Assembly (NCBI GenBank): GCA_902583445.1
Contig: CACHVZ010000005.1
Coordinates: 30,311-94,310, forward strand
Origin: an uncultured Bacteroidota bacterium
GTDB lineage: Bacteria > Bacteroidota > Bacteroidia > Flavobacteriales > Flavobacteriaceae
Direction: 5' to 3'
DNA length: 64,000 nt
The translations under genes and the position numbers were made by a program. Under the pieces are notes generated by a model that saw only the letters and a list, made by a program, of their open reading frames with translations, ran no database searches and was not told where the DNA came from. Shown in pieces: positions 46,413 to 56,045 of the stretch; within the stretch, counting starts at the first letter, position 1; each line of letters opens with the position of its first letter.

Positions 46413-48524
46413 TTAGTTAAAATCAGATTCATTAGTCTCAACATTTAATTTAATAGAAGTTGCTTTAAATGTAATTCCTCCAGGTATTGGAATTGCAGCA
46501 CTAACCTGATTTATTAATTTGGGTAAAAGAATTCCTTCAACCTCTTCATACTCCTTGAAGTATGTCTCACCAACAATTAAATTTCCTTCAACCTCTTGTG
46601 ATTCTACTTCTTTCAATTTCAGCCCGGTATCAACTGAGTAAAAAACAGATTTGTTATCTGTAACTTTTATCTCATAAGCTTCTTCGCCTTCAACCTCAGA
46701 TGTTCCAACAAGCTGAACTATTGAGAAATCAAAGTTTAATTCTGAAAATAAAGCAGAATTTATAATAGCTTGTTCAAGCTCAATTTCTGTTAATGGAACT
46801 CTCTGACCATTTACTTCGTTAAAACCTTGATATTTATTAAAGACAGTTTTAGCTATAGTCATTCCCATTGCAGACATTTCCATTAAAGATTGATTCTGAT
46901 CATTTTTCACACTATACATCTCTAAGACTGTACCCTGAATATTAGAAGTTGCCTTAATCTCGATTGACGTAACTTCTGAAAGTGCATCTTTTCCTCCTAT
47001 TGCTTTTAAATAATTATCAATTACATCCTCGGCTGAAATATTTGAGTCAACAGTATAATTTGGTCTTTCAATCTCATTAGCATATTTATCAAAATATCTA
47101 ACTTTAAGTTTCTTACCATTATACTCAATATTTTCAATTGATTCTAATATTTCAGAACCTTTACCAGTGATGAATACTCTAGTATTATCTGTTAAAAAAT
47201 AATTTTTAGCAGCATTTTGAACATCTTCTTTAGTTACACTATTAATATTTTCAAGGAAGCTATTGTAGTAATCCTCAGGTAAATCTTGAGTTATAATATT
47301 TCTAGCAAAACCTGCAATTGTTGATGGATTTTCTAAAGAAAGAACAAAGTTTCCTGTGTACTTTGCTTTAGCTGAATTTAATTCTTCATCAGTAACAAAA
47401 GAATTTTTCATTTTATCTAATTCTATCAAAAGCTCTAAGGCAGCACTATCTGTTACTTCATTTCTAACTTGTGCCTGTGCAATTACAGTTCCTTTAGTCT
47501 TGTAATTTTCAGATATACCAGAATATGACCCATATGTCCATCCTTTGTCTTCTCTAAGATTATTAAAAAGTCTACCTGCACCACCACCACCAAGTATTCT
47601 ATTTGCAACTAAAGCTGCGAAGTAGTCTGAATTATTTTTATTGAAGTCAACAGTATTTATTATTGATACAACAGATTGAACACCATTAGGCATATCAACA
47701 AAAATTATTTCCGTTTCATCAGGATTAGTTGGACTTGGAAAAGAACTTGCAGAAACATCTTTTGAACTCCATGATCCAAATAGATTTGTGACCTTTGATT
47801 TAATCTCATCATAATTCACATCTCCAATAATCACAAGATATGCATTTGAAGGACTTGAATAGTTATTATAAAAATCAATTGCATCTTGAAGTGATGCTTT
47901 GTCAAGTGACTCTTGAGAAATAAACTCGCCATTAGGGTGTTGAGATCCATAAGTTATAAAGCTCTCAACTCTATCAGCTGCTGTTCCAACATCTTTTTCA
48001 CCTGTTTTAAGACTTTCCTTAATTAAGTTTTTCTGTCTATCAAATTCCTCTTGAGTAAATAATGGCTCTAAAACAGCTGATGCCATTAATTCAAGGACTC
48101 TTGGAAAATATCTCTTTAATGAACCAGCAAATGCACCAGATCCAGTAACATTTAAAGATGCACCCATATAATCTATTTCTTCTATAAAGTCTTCTTTTGA
48201 AATTGATTGAGTCCCATTACCAACCATTTCAGCTAAAATTGAACTCACACCTGCAATGTCACCTTCAAAAATTAATGGATTATCAAATGAAAGAGAAGCT
48301 GAAGCTCTAGGTAATTTTGTGTTTTCAACAACCATAACAGTAAGCCCATTATCTAACTTAAATGTTTGAGGTTTTCCAAAAAATATTTCTGGAGCAGGAC
48401 CAGACTCAGGCATAATTGACCTATCTAATTGGGCATTTGCTGAACTAGATAGAATTATTACTAATGCAATTATAATTTTTTTTGCAATGCTTAATTTTAG
48501 CATGTTTCTATATATTTTTTTCAT
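46413..48524 (-). CDS. M16-family protein, non-catalytic partner, with C-terminal extension
   Basis: 703 residues, signal peptide ending near ANAQ (about residue 32). M16 fold N-terminal (about 45-270) and C-terminal (about 270-465) domains are clear, but the HxxEH zinc motif is replaced by SSILAEMVGNGT, so it lacks metal ligands. The substrate-clamp region RLFNNLREDKGWTYG is present. About 200 extra residues (500-703) form a lipoprotein-carrier-like segment (KAIGGKDALSEVTS). In M16B pairs the inactive subunit supplies the Arg/Tyr pair; coupling by TAATG to the active gene at 48524 supports a heterodimer. Confidence 0.87.
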   Translation of the reverse strand: MKKIYRNMLKLSIAKKIIIALVIILSSSANAQLDRSIMPESGPAPEIFFGKPQTFKLDNGLTVMVVENTKLPRASASLSFDNPLIFEGDIAGVSSILAEMVGNGTQSISKEDFIEEIDYMGASLNVTGSGAFAGSLKRYFPRVLELMASAVLEPLFTQEEFDRQKNLIKESLKTGEKDVGTAADRVESFITYGSQHPNGEFISQESLDKASLQDAIDFYNNYSSPSNAYLVIIGDVNYDEIKSKVTNLFGSWSSKDVSASSFPSPTNPDETEIIFVDMPNGVQSVVSIINTVDFNKNNSDYFAALVANRILGGGGAGRLFNNLREDKGWTYGSYSGISENYKTKGTVIAQAQVRNEVTDSAALELLIELDKMKNSFVTDEELNSAKAKYTGNFVLSLENPSTIAGFARNIITQDLPEDYYNSFLENINSVTKEDVQNAAKNYFLTDNTRVFITGKGSEILESIENIEYNGKKLKVRYFDKYANEIERPNYTVDSNISAEDVIDNYLKAIGGKDALSEVTSIEIKATSNIQGTVLEMYSVKNDQNQSLMEMSAMGMTIAKTVFNKYQGFNEVNGQRVPLTEIELEQAIINSALFSELNFDFSIVQLVGTSEVEGEEAYEIKVTDNKSVFYSVDTGLKLKEVESQEVEGNLIVGETYFKEYEEVEGILLPKLINQVSAAIPIPGGITFKATSIKLNVETNESDFN

Positions 48525-49858
48525 TATTCTATAGTTGTTTTATTATTATCATCTCCTGGAAGATAGTCCAATATAACTCTCTGGTTGGGTTTCAAATATT
48601 TATTTGCAACCTCTCTTATCTCCTCTTTAGTAATGCTTCTGTAGATATCAAGTTCACTATTTATTAAACTTGTGTCACCATAGAAAGTATAATAATCAGC
48701 TAATGAATTTGCTATACCTTCAACTGAACTATTTCTGTTTACAAATTGAGTTTCTAGAGAATTTTGAAGTTTCTCAAGGTCTCTATCACTAATTAAGTCT
48801 TTTTGAACTTTTTCAACTTCAATATCAATTTCTGAAAGTAAATCTTCAAGTGTATTGTCTCCTACAGGTAGAGCTAGCATCAGATAGGTTCCATAATCCT
48901 CTTGAGCTAGATTTATTGTCTGCACAGCAAGAGCCATTTTCTTATCATCAACCATCTTCTTGTATAAGACTGAGCTTTTTCCGTCACTTAAATAAGTTGA
49001 TAATAAATTTAAAACCCTTGCTTCTCTTGAGCTCATTTTAGGAGTAATATATCCAACTAAAAGAGCAGGCACTTGAATATTTGGATCATACCATGTAGAT
49101 GTAATTGTTTCAGTAATTGGTTCTTCTTTTGGAAGATTTCTTTTGACATCACCTGAGCTAGGAATGTCTGCAAAATATTTTTTTACTAGCTCTTTTGTTT
49201 CTTCTATTTCAATATCTCCAGCAACAACTAATGCTGCATTATTAGGTTTATGGTACCTTTCGTTAAATTTTTTGAAGTCATCTAAATTTGCAGCCTCAAG
49301 ATCTTTATCTAAGCCTATGGTTAGTCTACCGTAAGGATGGCTCCTAAATAGTTTACTTCTAACTGCATAAAGTAAATATCCATAGGGAGCATTGTCAAGC
49401 CTAAAGTTTTTTTCTTCTTTAACAACTCCTTCCTGTAGTTCTATTCTGTCTTCCTGTCTAATAATTGGATGTAACATTCTTTCTGATTCCATCCAAAGAC
49501 TTAATTCCAATTTATTTGATGGAAAAACTTCGTAGTAATAAGTTGAATCATCAGTAGTATATGCATTATTGGAGCCTCCATTTGCTTCAACAATTTTAAA
49601 CCACTCACCACCTTCAATATTTTGAGTTCCTTCAAATAATAGGTGTTCAAAAAAGTGAGCAAATCCAGTTCTTCCTTCCTCTTCATCTTTTGAACCAACA
49701 TGATATAGCACTGATGTGGTAATTACAGGAGCTCTATTATCTTGGTGAAGAATAACATGAAGCCCATTATCTAAATCATATTCAATAAAATTGATTTCTT
49801 GAGAATTTGATGTAAAAAAAATTAGTACAAAAAATACATTGGTTAATAATTTTTTCAT
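48524..49858 (-). CDS. M16-family zinc metallopeptidase, catalytic subunit
   Basis: 444 residues with a signal peptide (about 1-19). Inverted zinc motif HFFEH at residues 68-72 (Glu71 catalytic), and the downstream third ligand in the ELQEGVVKEEKNFR stretch about 70 residues later. Typical periplasmic M16B peptidase of Bacteroidota, probably cleaving peptides. Translated just before the inactive partner (1-base overlap). Substrate unknown. Confidence 0.93.
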   Translation of the reverse strand: MKKLLTNVFFVLIFFTSNSQEINFIEYDLDNGLHVILHQDNRAPVITTSVLYHVGSKDEEEGRTGFAHFFEHLLFEGTQNIEGGEWFKIVEANGGSNNAYTTDDSTYYYEVFPSNKLELSLWMESERMLHPIIRQEDRIELQEGVVKEEKNFRLDNAPYGYLLYAVRSKLFRSHPYGRLTIGLDKDLEAANLDDFKKFNERYHKPNNAALVVAGDIEIEETKELVKKYFADIPSSGDVKRNLPKEEPITETITSTWYDPNIQVPALLVGYITPKMSSREARVLNLLSTYLSDGKSSVLYKKMVDDKKMALAVQTINLAQEDYGTYLMLALPVGDNTLEDLLSEIDIEVEKVQKDLISDRDLEKLQNSLETQFVNRNSSVEGIANSLADYYTFYGDTSLINSELDIYRSITKEEIREVANKYLKPNQRVILDYLPGDDNNKTTIE

Positions 49859-49901
49859 TTAAGTTTAATTTGTTTGAACGCTCAAGATAACAAATCTTTA
49901 G

Positions 49902-49909
49902 TAAATTTG
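49902..49909 (+). promoter_or_regulatory. -7 box candidate for tesB
   Basis: TAAATTTG fits TANNTTTG, 54 bases before ATG 49964. It lies inside the longer reading from TTG 49874, which argues for the ATG start. Confidence 0.4.
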
Positions 49910-49963
49910 TTTCATTACACCCCATTTTTACTAGGGTTTATAAAAATTAATATTGACTTAATA

Positions 49964-50827
49964 ATGGATATAAAACAATTATTGGATATAGTAACACTTA
50001 AAAAAATCGATGAGAATAGATTTGAGGGTAAGAATTATGAGACAGTATGGGGAAGAGTTTTTGGAGGTCAAGTGTTAAGTCAATCACTTCACGCAGCATA
50101 TCAAACAGTTACTGAGGACAGAGTTGCCCACTCGATGCATGGTTATTTTATACTTCCGGGAAATTTAAATATACCAGTTACTTATGAAGTAGATAAAATT
50201 CGAAACGGAGGAAGTTTTACAACAAGAAGAGTAGTAGCATTTCAAAATGATAAAGCAATATTTAACATGTCAGCTTCTTTTCAAAAGAAAGAAGATGGCT
50301 TCGATCATCAAGTCCAAATGCCCAACGTGCTTAGCCCAGACTTACTTCTCACAGATTTTCAGCAAGCGGATAAACATAAAGATGAGTTTGCAGAAAAGTA
50401 TCAACTTTTTCTAACTGCTCATCCAAAAGTGTTTGAGTTTAAACCTGTAGGCACAAATATTTTTATGAGAAAAGAAAATGATCTTCCTTATAATCAATGT
50501 TGGTTTAGACTAAAAGATAAAATTGATTTACCATTGCCTTTTCATCACCAACTTTTGGCTTTTGTTAGTGATTACCAACTTTTAGCAACAGCTTCACTCC
50601 CTCATAGAAAAGAAATTGCAAAGACAAGAGCATACTATGCAAGCCTAGATCATGCGCTTTGGTTTCATAGAGATTTTTCAATTAATGATTGGCTTTTATA
50701 TGATATGAAAAGTCCTAGTGCATCAAATGCAAGAGGGTTTGCTAGAGGAAGTATTTTTAATGAAAATGGTATCATGATTGCATCAGTTGCTCAAGAAGGA
50801 CTTATGAGAAAACTTGTTAAATCTTAA
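49964..50827 (+). CDS. tesB: Acyl-CoA thioesterase II
   Basis: Hydrolyses acyl-CoA to free acid and CoA. Double hot-dog fold of 287 aa from ATG 49964 (MDIKQLLDIVTLKKI), the usual TesB length. Motifs: VFGGQVLSQSLHAAY, HSMHGYFILPGN, and the second-domain ASLDHALWFHRDF. The alternative TTG at 49874 would add 30 non-conserved residues. TAATG links it to the nuclease gene. Confidence 0.93.
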   Translation: MDIKQLLDIVTLKKIDENRFEGKNYETVWGRVFGGQVLSQSLHAAYQTVTEDRVAHSMHGYFILPGNLNIPVTYEVDKIRNGGSFTTRRVVAFQNDKAIFNMSASFQKKEDGFDHQVQMPNVLSPDLLLTDFQQADKHKDEFAEKYQLFLTAHPKVFEFKPVGTNIFMRKENDLPYNQCWFRLKDKIDLPLPFHHQLLAFVSDYQLLATASLPHRKEIAKTRAYYASLDHALWFHRDFSINDWLLYDMKSPSASNARGFARGSIFNENGIMIASVAQEGLMRKLVKS

Positions 50828-51471
50828 TGACTAGATATTTAATTCTTTTTCTAGTTTTTTTTGCATCATGTTCCAAGCAGAATTCTTCTTCTATTGAAAC
50901 GGAAACTGATTTAATTACTAACTCATTAACTAGAGAAAGGATTGATTCATTGTTAGTATCAAATAATATCTTTCAAATTTCATATAATGAAAAATATGAA
51001 CAACCTAATTGGGTAAAATATACAGTTAGAGATATTGTTAAGAATGCTGATAGGGATGGGATGCAATTCTATACTGTAGATTCCATAAATACTTCTGATG
51101 ATCAAGACTATTATTCAAATAGGTGGGATAGAGGTCATATGGCTCCAGCAGGATCATTCAATGACTCATATGAGAACTTATATTCTACTTTTTCATATTT
51201 AAATGTTGCACTTCAATATGACGATTTAAATCGAGGTGCCTGGGTTCAATTGGAAGAACAGGTTAGGCAATGGGCTGATGAGCTTGGCGATATTGATATC
51301 GAAATATATCTTGAGTTTGACTCTTCACATATAGTTTTAGATTCAGGAGCTCATGTCCCAACAGCATTTTATAAATATGTAATTTTGCCTGATAGTTCAA
51401 AAAAATGTTACTACTTCCCAAACTCTACTCCAGACAAATTTTGGCAAGAGTATGAAATTGAATGTAATTAA
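50827..51471 (+). CDS. DNA/RNA non-specific endonuclease, lipoprotein
   Basis: 214 residues. Lipobox FFASC places Cys15 as lipid anchor. ββα-Me nuclease motif DRGHMAPA at 101-108 with His104 as general base and Asn in LNVALQYDDLNRG as metal ligand. Related to NucA/ENDO-G. Surface or periplasmic nuclease, plausible for phosphate or nucleotide scavenging. Coupled to tesB by a TAATG overlap. No immunity or toxin-delivery signals seen. Confidence 0.9.
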   Translation: MTRYLILFLVFFASCSKQNSSSIETETDLITNSLTRERIDSLLVSNNIFQISYNEKYEQPNWVKYTVRDIVKNADRDGMQFYTVDSINTSDDQDYYSNRWDRGHMAPAGSFNDSYENLYSTFSYLNVALQYDDLNRGAWVQLEEQVRQWADELGDIDIEIYLEFDSSHIVLDSGAHVPTAFYKYVILPDSSKKCYYFPNSTPDKFWQEYEIECN

Positions 51472-51520
51472 GATTTAAATTATTTCAGTTCAATTGAATT
51501 TTTATTTTTAAATTGAAATT

Positions 51521-51889
51521 ATGAATGAAAAAAAAGAGTGGAGACCACTTCCAGAATCAATTACAATCAAAGAAAGTAAAATTGAAGGTCTAGGTGTATT
51601 TGCTACTAAAGACTTGCCCTCTGAAACTGATCTTGGGATTTCACATGTTTATGATAATCGATTTCCTGATAACTATATTAGACTTCCGCTAGGAGCATTT
51701 ATTAATCATCATGAAATGCCAAATTGTAAAGCAATTGTATCAGAGTCTCATGAATCACTTGGTAAGATAAAACACATAAGAATTATTACAGATAAAGATG
51801 TTTTATCTGGTGAAGAGCTTACACTGAATTACATTATAAATAAATTAGATAATCCTCTGTGGGAGTTTGAATACGAAGTCTCTCAGTAG
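51521..51889 (+). CDS. Small SET-domain protein
   Basis: 122 residues covering a minimal SET fold: the N-terminal KIEGLGVFATKDLP, the central FINHHEMPNCKA (NHxxxPN, residues 62-68) and GEELTLNYI (97-105). SET proteins are SAM-dependent lysine methyltransferases; bacterial ones have few proven substrates. No post-SET cysteines. It ends 1 base before the convergent lipoprotein gene. Cytosolic, since no signal peptide. Confidence 0.87.
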   Translation: MNEKKEWRPLPESITIKESKIEGLGVFATKDLPSETDLGISHVYDNRFPDNYIRLPLGAFINHHEMPNCKAIVSESHESLGKIKHIRIITDKDVLSGEELTLNYIINKLDNPLWEFEYEVSQ

Positions 51890-51890
51890 G

Positions 51891-52310
51891 TTAATCTGAC
51901 TTAGTACCTTCAAGTTCAAACATATCTGCGAGATATCCAGTCACTTGATTACCTTCAACATAAATTTCAAAAGCAGTGTTTATTCCATAATCCTTAACAT
52001 ATATGTCTATGTAAAGAATTCCTTCTTCAACTTCAGTTCCAAGAATATCAATAGTTTGGTTATTCTCCTTTGTTGTAAAAATTGTTTTAAGACCACTTGA
52101 TTCTTTAGACACCTTCATACTGAATTTACCATCACCTCCATCTGGAAGACCAAAAACTTCAATTTCATAATTACCTACAAATTTTTGAAGTGAATCCTCA
52201 GGTTCGCTAGTTGATGTCTCAACATTTTGATTTACAGTTTGAGTTTTTTGAAAAATACTACAAGATGAGAAAGTAAAAACAAGTGCTAATAATAAAATTT
52301 TATTCTTCAT
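51891..52310 (-). CDS. Small unknown lipoprotein
   Basis: 139 residues; lipobox FTFSSC makes Cys17 the lipid site. After a Thr/Gln/Glu-rich linker (20-42) the domain (45-139) is predicted beta-rich (VGNYEIEVFGLPDGGDGKF, GYLADMFELEG). I do not recognise a family. It is the last of a likely operon with the RimK fusion (24-base gap) and DUF5916. Confidence 0.7.
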   Translation of the reverse strand: MKNKILLLALVFTFSSCSIFQKTQTVNQNVETSTSEPEDSLQKFVGNYEIEVFGLPDGGDGKFSMKVSKESSGLKTIFTTKENNQTIDILGTEVEEGILYIDIYVKDYGINTAFEIYVEGNQVTGYLADMFELEGTKSD

Positions 52311-52334
52311 ACTTAAATTTAGTGAATCAAAAAA

Positions 52335-53711
52335 TTAATTAGCTGTGTATTTTAGTTTTTTTTCTACTGCAAGAATTAGTTGATTAGCTATATCCTTACC
52401 GGATGTATTTTCAATTCCTTCTAACCCTGGTGATGAATTTACTTCAAGAACGAGAGGTCCTTTGTTGGATCGAATAATATCAACACCTGCAATTGAAAGA
52501 TTTAGAGAGCGTGCAGCTTTTATTGCAATCCTCTTTTCTTCGGACGTGATTTTTACCTTTTTGGAACTACCCCCCATATGGATGTTAGCTCTAAACTCTC
52601 CAACAACAGCTTCTCTTTGAATAGAGGCAACCACTTTGCCATTTACTACAAAACATCTTAAGTCCTTACCTTCAGCTTCCTTTATAAATTCTTGAACAAG
52701 AATGTTAGTTTTTAGACTTTTAAATGCAGTAATTGCACTTTCGGAAGCTTTGTTTGTTTCTGCTATTACTACTCCTTTACCCTGAGTACTCTCAAGTAGT
52801 TTAATAATTAATGGGGCTCCACCAACTAGACTGATTAAATCTTTTGTTTCTAGAGGAGATTTTGCAAAACCTGTAATAGGAATAGGGATATTATTCTTTG
52901 AAAACAATTGAGATGAAAAAAGCTTATCTCTAGATTGAGAAATAGAATCTGCAGAATTTAAAGAATAAGTACCAATTGACTCAAATTGCCTAAGAAGGGC
53001 ACATCCATAGAATGTCATACTTGGTCTTATTCTTGGAATTATCGCATCAACTGAAACTACGTTACCTCCTCTATATCTAACTTCAGGTCTTCCATCATCA
53101 AGTCCAATATAACATTGCTGCATGTTATAAAATTTCATTTCATGACCTCTCTGTCTTCCCGCTTCCATTATCCTTTTGTTACTGTATAACTCTTTATTTG
53201 TAGCAAGAAGACCAATTGTCAAACCCGATTTTTCATGCATTAGATTACCGTAATAATCTAGTATTTGTTCATCAGAAATATTACCTAAAACATTTTCTAA
53301 TGATGGATTAACAATAAATCTATTAAGCATAGCTTCTCTACCTAGCAACATTCTATGCTCCATGGCCTCTCTATTTGCAAGAGATAATTCAACATCAAAA
53401 ACTTGATTTCCAAGTTTTATAGGGACTTTAATAACATATCTTTTTTGAGCTATTCCTGATGAAGTTCTAATTATTCTGGTGTCATGAAGTTTAGATCTGC
53501 ACTCAATTGAAACACTTCTATTTTCTTGAATTGGATTAACTTCAAACTGAACAAATTGTTCCCCACCTCGTGTTATTTTTTTTATATTGTTTGCTTGAAT
53601 AGAAGAAGTTTTAGCCCCCGAATCAACCCTTGCCTTTATAGCAGGCAAGTTTAATGTCTCAAAAGAACACCACTCAGTATTTCCAATTATAATCAAATCT
53701 TTCTTAGACAT
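52335..53711 (-). CDS. Retropepsin-like (RimB) domain fused to RimK-type ATP-grasp ligase
   Basis: 458 residues in two parts. Residues 1-150 match the aspartic-protease-like RimB/Zn_protease (PF05618) family with VDSGAKTSSI (Asp30) and LLGREAML. From about 162 the RimK ATP-grasp ligase follows: IGLLATNKELYS, RPSMTFYGCALLRQFE, LLESTQGKGVVIAE, VQEFIKEAEGKDLRCFVV, and GVDIIRSNKGPLVLEVNSSPGLEGIE. RimK adds glutamates to ribosomal protein S6 and RimB trims them in characterised systems. Target here is unproven. It follows the DUF5916 gene by 2 bases. Confidence 0.9.
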   Translation of the reverse strand: MSKKDLIIIGNTEWCSFETLNLPAIKARVDSGAKTSSIQANNIKKITRGGEQFVQFEVNPIQENRSVSIECRSKLHDTRIIRTSSGIAQKRYVIKVPIKLGNQVFDVELSLANREAMEHRMLLGREAMLNRFIVNPSLENVLGNISDEQILDYYGNLMHEKSGLTIGLLATNKELYSNKRIMEAGRQRGHEMKFYNMQQCYIGLDDGRPEVRYRGGNVVSVDAIIPRIRPSMTFYGCALLRQFESIGTYSLNSADSISQSRDKLFSSQLFSKNNIPIPITGFAKSPLETKDLISLVGGAPLIIKLLESTQGKGVVIAETNKASESAITAFKSLKTNILVQEFIKEAEGKDLRCFVVNGKVVASIQREAVVGEFRANIHMGGSSKKVKITSEEKRIAIKAARSLNLSIAGVDIIRSNKGPLVLEVNSSPGLEGIENTSGKDIANQLILAVEKKLKYTAN

Positions 53712-53713
53712 AA

Positions 53714-55951
53714 TTACACTCCAATGAGATATTGAAATTTAATAAAAAATTGAGATCTATTTATTAAGAATGGATTAAATTCTTCAGGATCAACATTAAA
53801 AATATTTGATGAATTTTGATTACCTCCAATATAGAAAATGGTAGAAGGATTTGGATTCCACTCAAGTAGAGGTTGTACATAAAACTTATCATTAAAATCA
53901 TCATATTCAGATATAATCCTTAGGCTTAAATCATTATTAAATTGATATCTAGATGATAGCCTTGCAATGTAGGCATCATAGAATACACCAGGCTTATTAA
54001 TTTTCTTTAGTTTAGAAAATCGTAATGAAGGATTAATATTTAAATTATTTCCTACCTTATAATTCATACTGAAAAAGACTGAACTTTCTTTTCCAATTTC
54101 TGGATCATCTTCATTAAAAGCAATCTCTCTTCCAAATACTATTCTTGTTAAAAGACTAAGCTCTTTTGTGGGATTACTGATAATTAAAAATGTTGACTTG
54201 CCTACATTTCTAAAATCTTTACCCAAATAATTTCTAAAGAAATTAATGTCATAATTATAATTAATTGCTGTGGCTCCAATTGTAGTTATTCCAAGATCAA
54301 TATCTAAATTTCTTGACTTTTTATCTCCATTAATATTATTTGTAATGTCTCCTTTTACATTTATTCTATATTCTTGAAGATATTTGTTACCTAATAATTT
54401 TTCATAACCTTGAGAAATAGTTAACCACCTTCTATTATTCTTTGGTACAAACCCTAAATCTGCTCTATAATTTGCTGATATATCTCTATAAAAAATAATT
54501 GATTCCCAATTCTCAGTTTTTCTAATTAGCCTCAAGTAATTTGCATGACCATTGAACTTCTCACCATCAAGTTCAACAGTTTTATTGCTAAAAGTATCAT
54601 CACTATCTATCCAATTAGCAACTGGTTCAACATTAAAGTTTTTAATGAACTCAAATTGAATTTTCCAGATTTTATTAAATGTAAAAAGTCCATCGATTCC
54701 AAATAAATTTCCACTACCACCTCCTTCATAAAATCTATTAGTTGTAAAGAATCCATATTTTGTATTTTGATTTACTACTCGCTGGTGCCTATATGTGTTA
54801 ATATAGCTAATACCTCCTTCACCAAAATAAGATTTATCCTCACCGCCAATCAAATAAGGTGATTTCTGATCTACAGCTGAGAGGATTATAGAGCTTGAAT
54901 TTTTATCTTGAAGAGTAATTTTAGATGATATAGATGGAGAATTAATTGTTCTTGAATAAAATGCACCGTCTAAAAAATTAAGCAAATCCATTCCACGACT
55001 AAAGTATGGTCTTAACTCAGGATATTGAAGAGCGTATGCTGAATTTATATCAATCTGAGTTTCATCTGCCTCTATTTGTGAGAAATCAGGGTTTATTGTA
55101 AGTTCAGCTGTTGATGCTGAATTTATATCATATTTAATTCCTATTCCAAATTCATTTTTGCTTTTCCCATACTCTATGGGCTGACCTTCTGAAGCTCTTT
55201 CTCCTGAAAGATTTGATGATATATAAGGAAGTAACTCAGTATTCCTTTTGAAAGGGACATCATTCATTATTAATCTACCCTCAATTTGGCATATCCTACA
55301 TGGATTATCTCTGTCATATTTGTCACTCATAGTGAATACTCCATTTCCTTCAAGAGTAAAATATCTTGTAACATTAAATCCCCATATTTTATCTTCAGCA
55401 TTAGGATGCGGTATTGAAGTAAATGGAATTAAAAACTCAACAGTATATCCATCCTCATTTATACTTGAGATGGTTTCATAAATTGCATTAAATGAAGAAT
55501 CATATCTTTCTTCATCACTTGTTGCTTGTTTTGCTCTAATGTCTGACTGACTTCCATATGCATTTGATGCAAGTAAATAAACACTCCTTGCATCTAGATA
55601 AGGATCAAATCTTAGAAATACTATATCTTCATTTAATCCCATTGCCATTTCATCCCTTGGCCTTACTTGACCTCTAATATCATTTGGATCAGTATATGCT
55701 TTAACTCCAAAGTAAATATGCTCATCTGTGTAACTTATAAAAACATCTGTTTCTAATTTGGCTGGAGTATTGTATCCTGGTTGCCACTCATAATCAACCG
55801 TTTTTTTGTAGGAAATAGATTTCTCATCATCTGAGATAAATCCATCCATAACTATTTTTGACCCATCAGTTTTTGAAAGTATGTATTGTTTTTGAGCAAT
55901 ACTAAAGTTTGAAATAAATAGGGTGATAATGTAGAGTGTTATATTTCTCAT
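53714..55951 (-). CDS. DUF5916 outer-membrane protein (paralogue A)
   Basis: 745 residues; Sec signal peptide to about SIAQ. N-terminal CBM9-like/DOMON-type domain (about 28-215, HIYFGVKAYTDP and VEFLIPFTSIPHP), then DUF5916 beta-barrel with ELTINPDFSQIEADETQID, ELRPYFSRGMD and EPVANWIDSDD. A CxxC pair (PCRICQ) lies about residue 217. Function unknown; likely porin-like. The paralogue at 59275 shares these motifs. It leads into the RimK fusion gene. Confidence 0.87.
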   Translation of the reverse strand: MRNITLYIITLFISNFSIAQKQYILSKTDGSKIVMDGFISDDEKSISYKKTVDYEWQPGYNTPAKLETDVFISYTDEHIYFGVKAYTDPNDIRGQVRPRDEMAMGLNEDIVFLRFDPYLDARSVYLLASNAYGSQSDIRAKQATSDEERYDSSFNAIYETISSINEDGYTVEFLIPFTSIPHPNAEDKIWGFNVTRYFTLEGNGVFTMSDKYDRDNPCRICQIEGRLIMNDVPFKRNTELLPYISSNLSGERASEGQPIEYGKSKNEFGIGIKYDINSASTAELTINPDFSQIEADETQIDINSAYALQYPELRPYFSRGMDLLNFLDGAFYSRTINSPSISSKITLQDKNSSSIILSAVDQKSPYLIGGEDKSYFGEGGISYINTYRHQRVVNQNTKYGFFTTNRFYEGGGSGNLFGIDGLFTFNKIWKIQFEFIKNFNVEPVANWIDSDDTFSNKTVELDGEKFNGHANYLRLIRKTENWESIIFYRDISANYRADLGFVPKNNRRWLTISQGYEKLLGNKYLQEYRINVKGDITNNINGDKKSRNLDIDLGITTIGATAINYNYDINFFRNYLGKDFRNVGKSTFLIISNPTKELSLLTRIVFGREIAFNEDDPEIGKESSVFFSMNYKVGNNLNINPSLRFSKLKKINKPGVFYDAYIARLSSRYQFNNDLSLRIISEYDDFNDKFYVQPLLEWNPNPSTIFYIGGNQNSSNIFNVDPEEFNPFLINRSQFFIKFQYLIGV

Positions 55952-55960
55952 TTAAAGGCG

Positions 55961-55968
55961 CAAATGTA
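55961..55968 (-). promoter_or_regulatory. -7 box candidate for the DUF5916/RimK operon
   Basis: Minus-strand TACATTTG fits TANNTTTG, 9 bases upstream of the DUF5916 ATG, implying a very short leader if real. Confidence 0.3.
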
Positions 55969-56045
55969 GCTAAAAACTAATATCTATATGTTTTCCACTT
56001 ATCAATTTTTATTACTCCATCATCAATCCACATATTTGGCTTTAA

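Noticed and set aside
50827..51471. Nuclease toxin of an interbacterial system
   Set aside because: It has a lipobox and no delivery domain or immunity partner; fits a surface nuclease.
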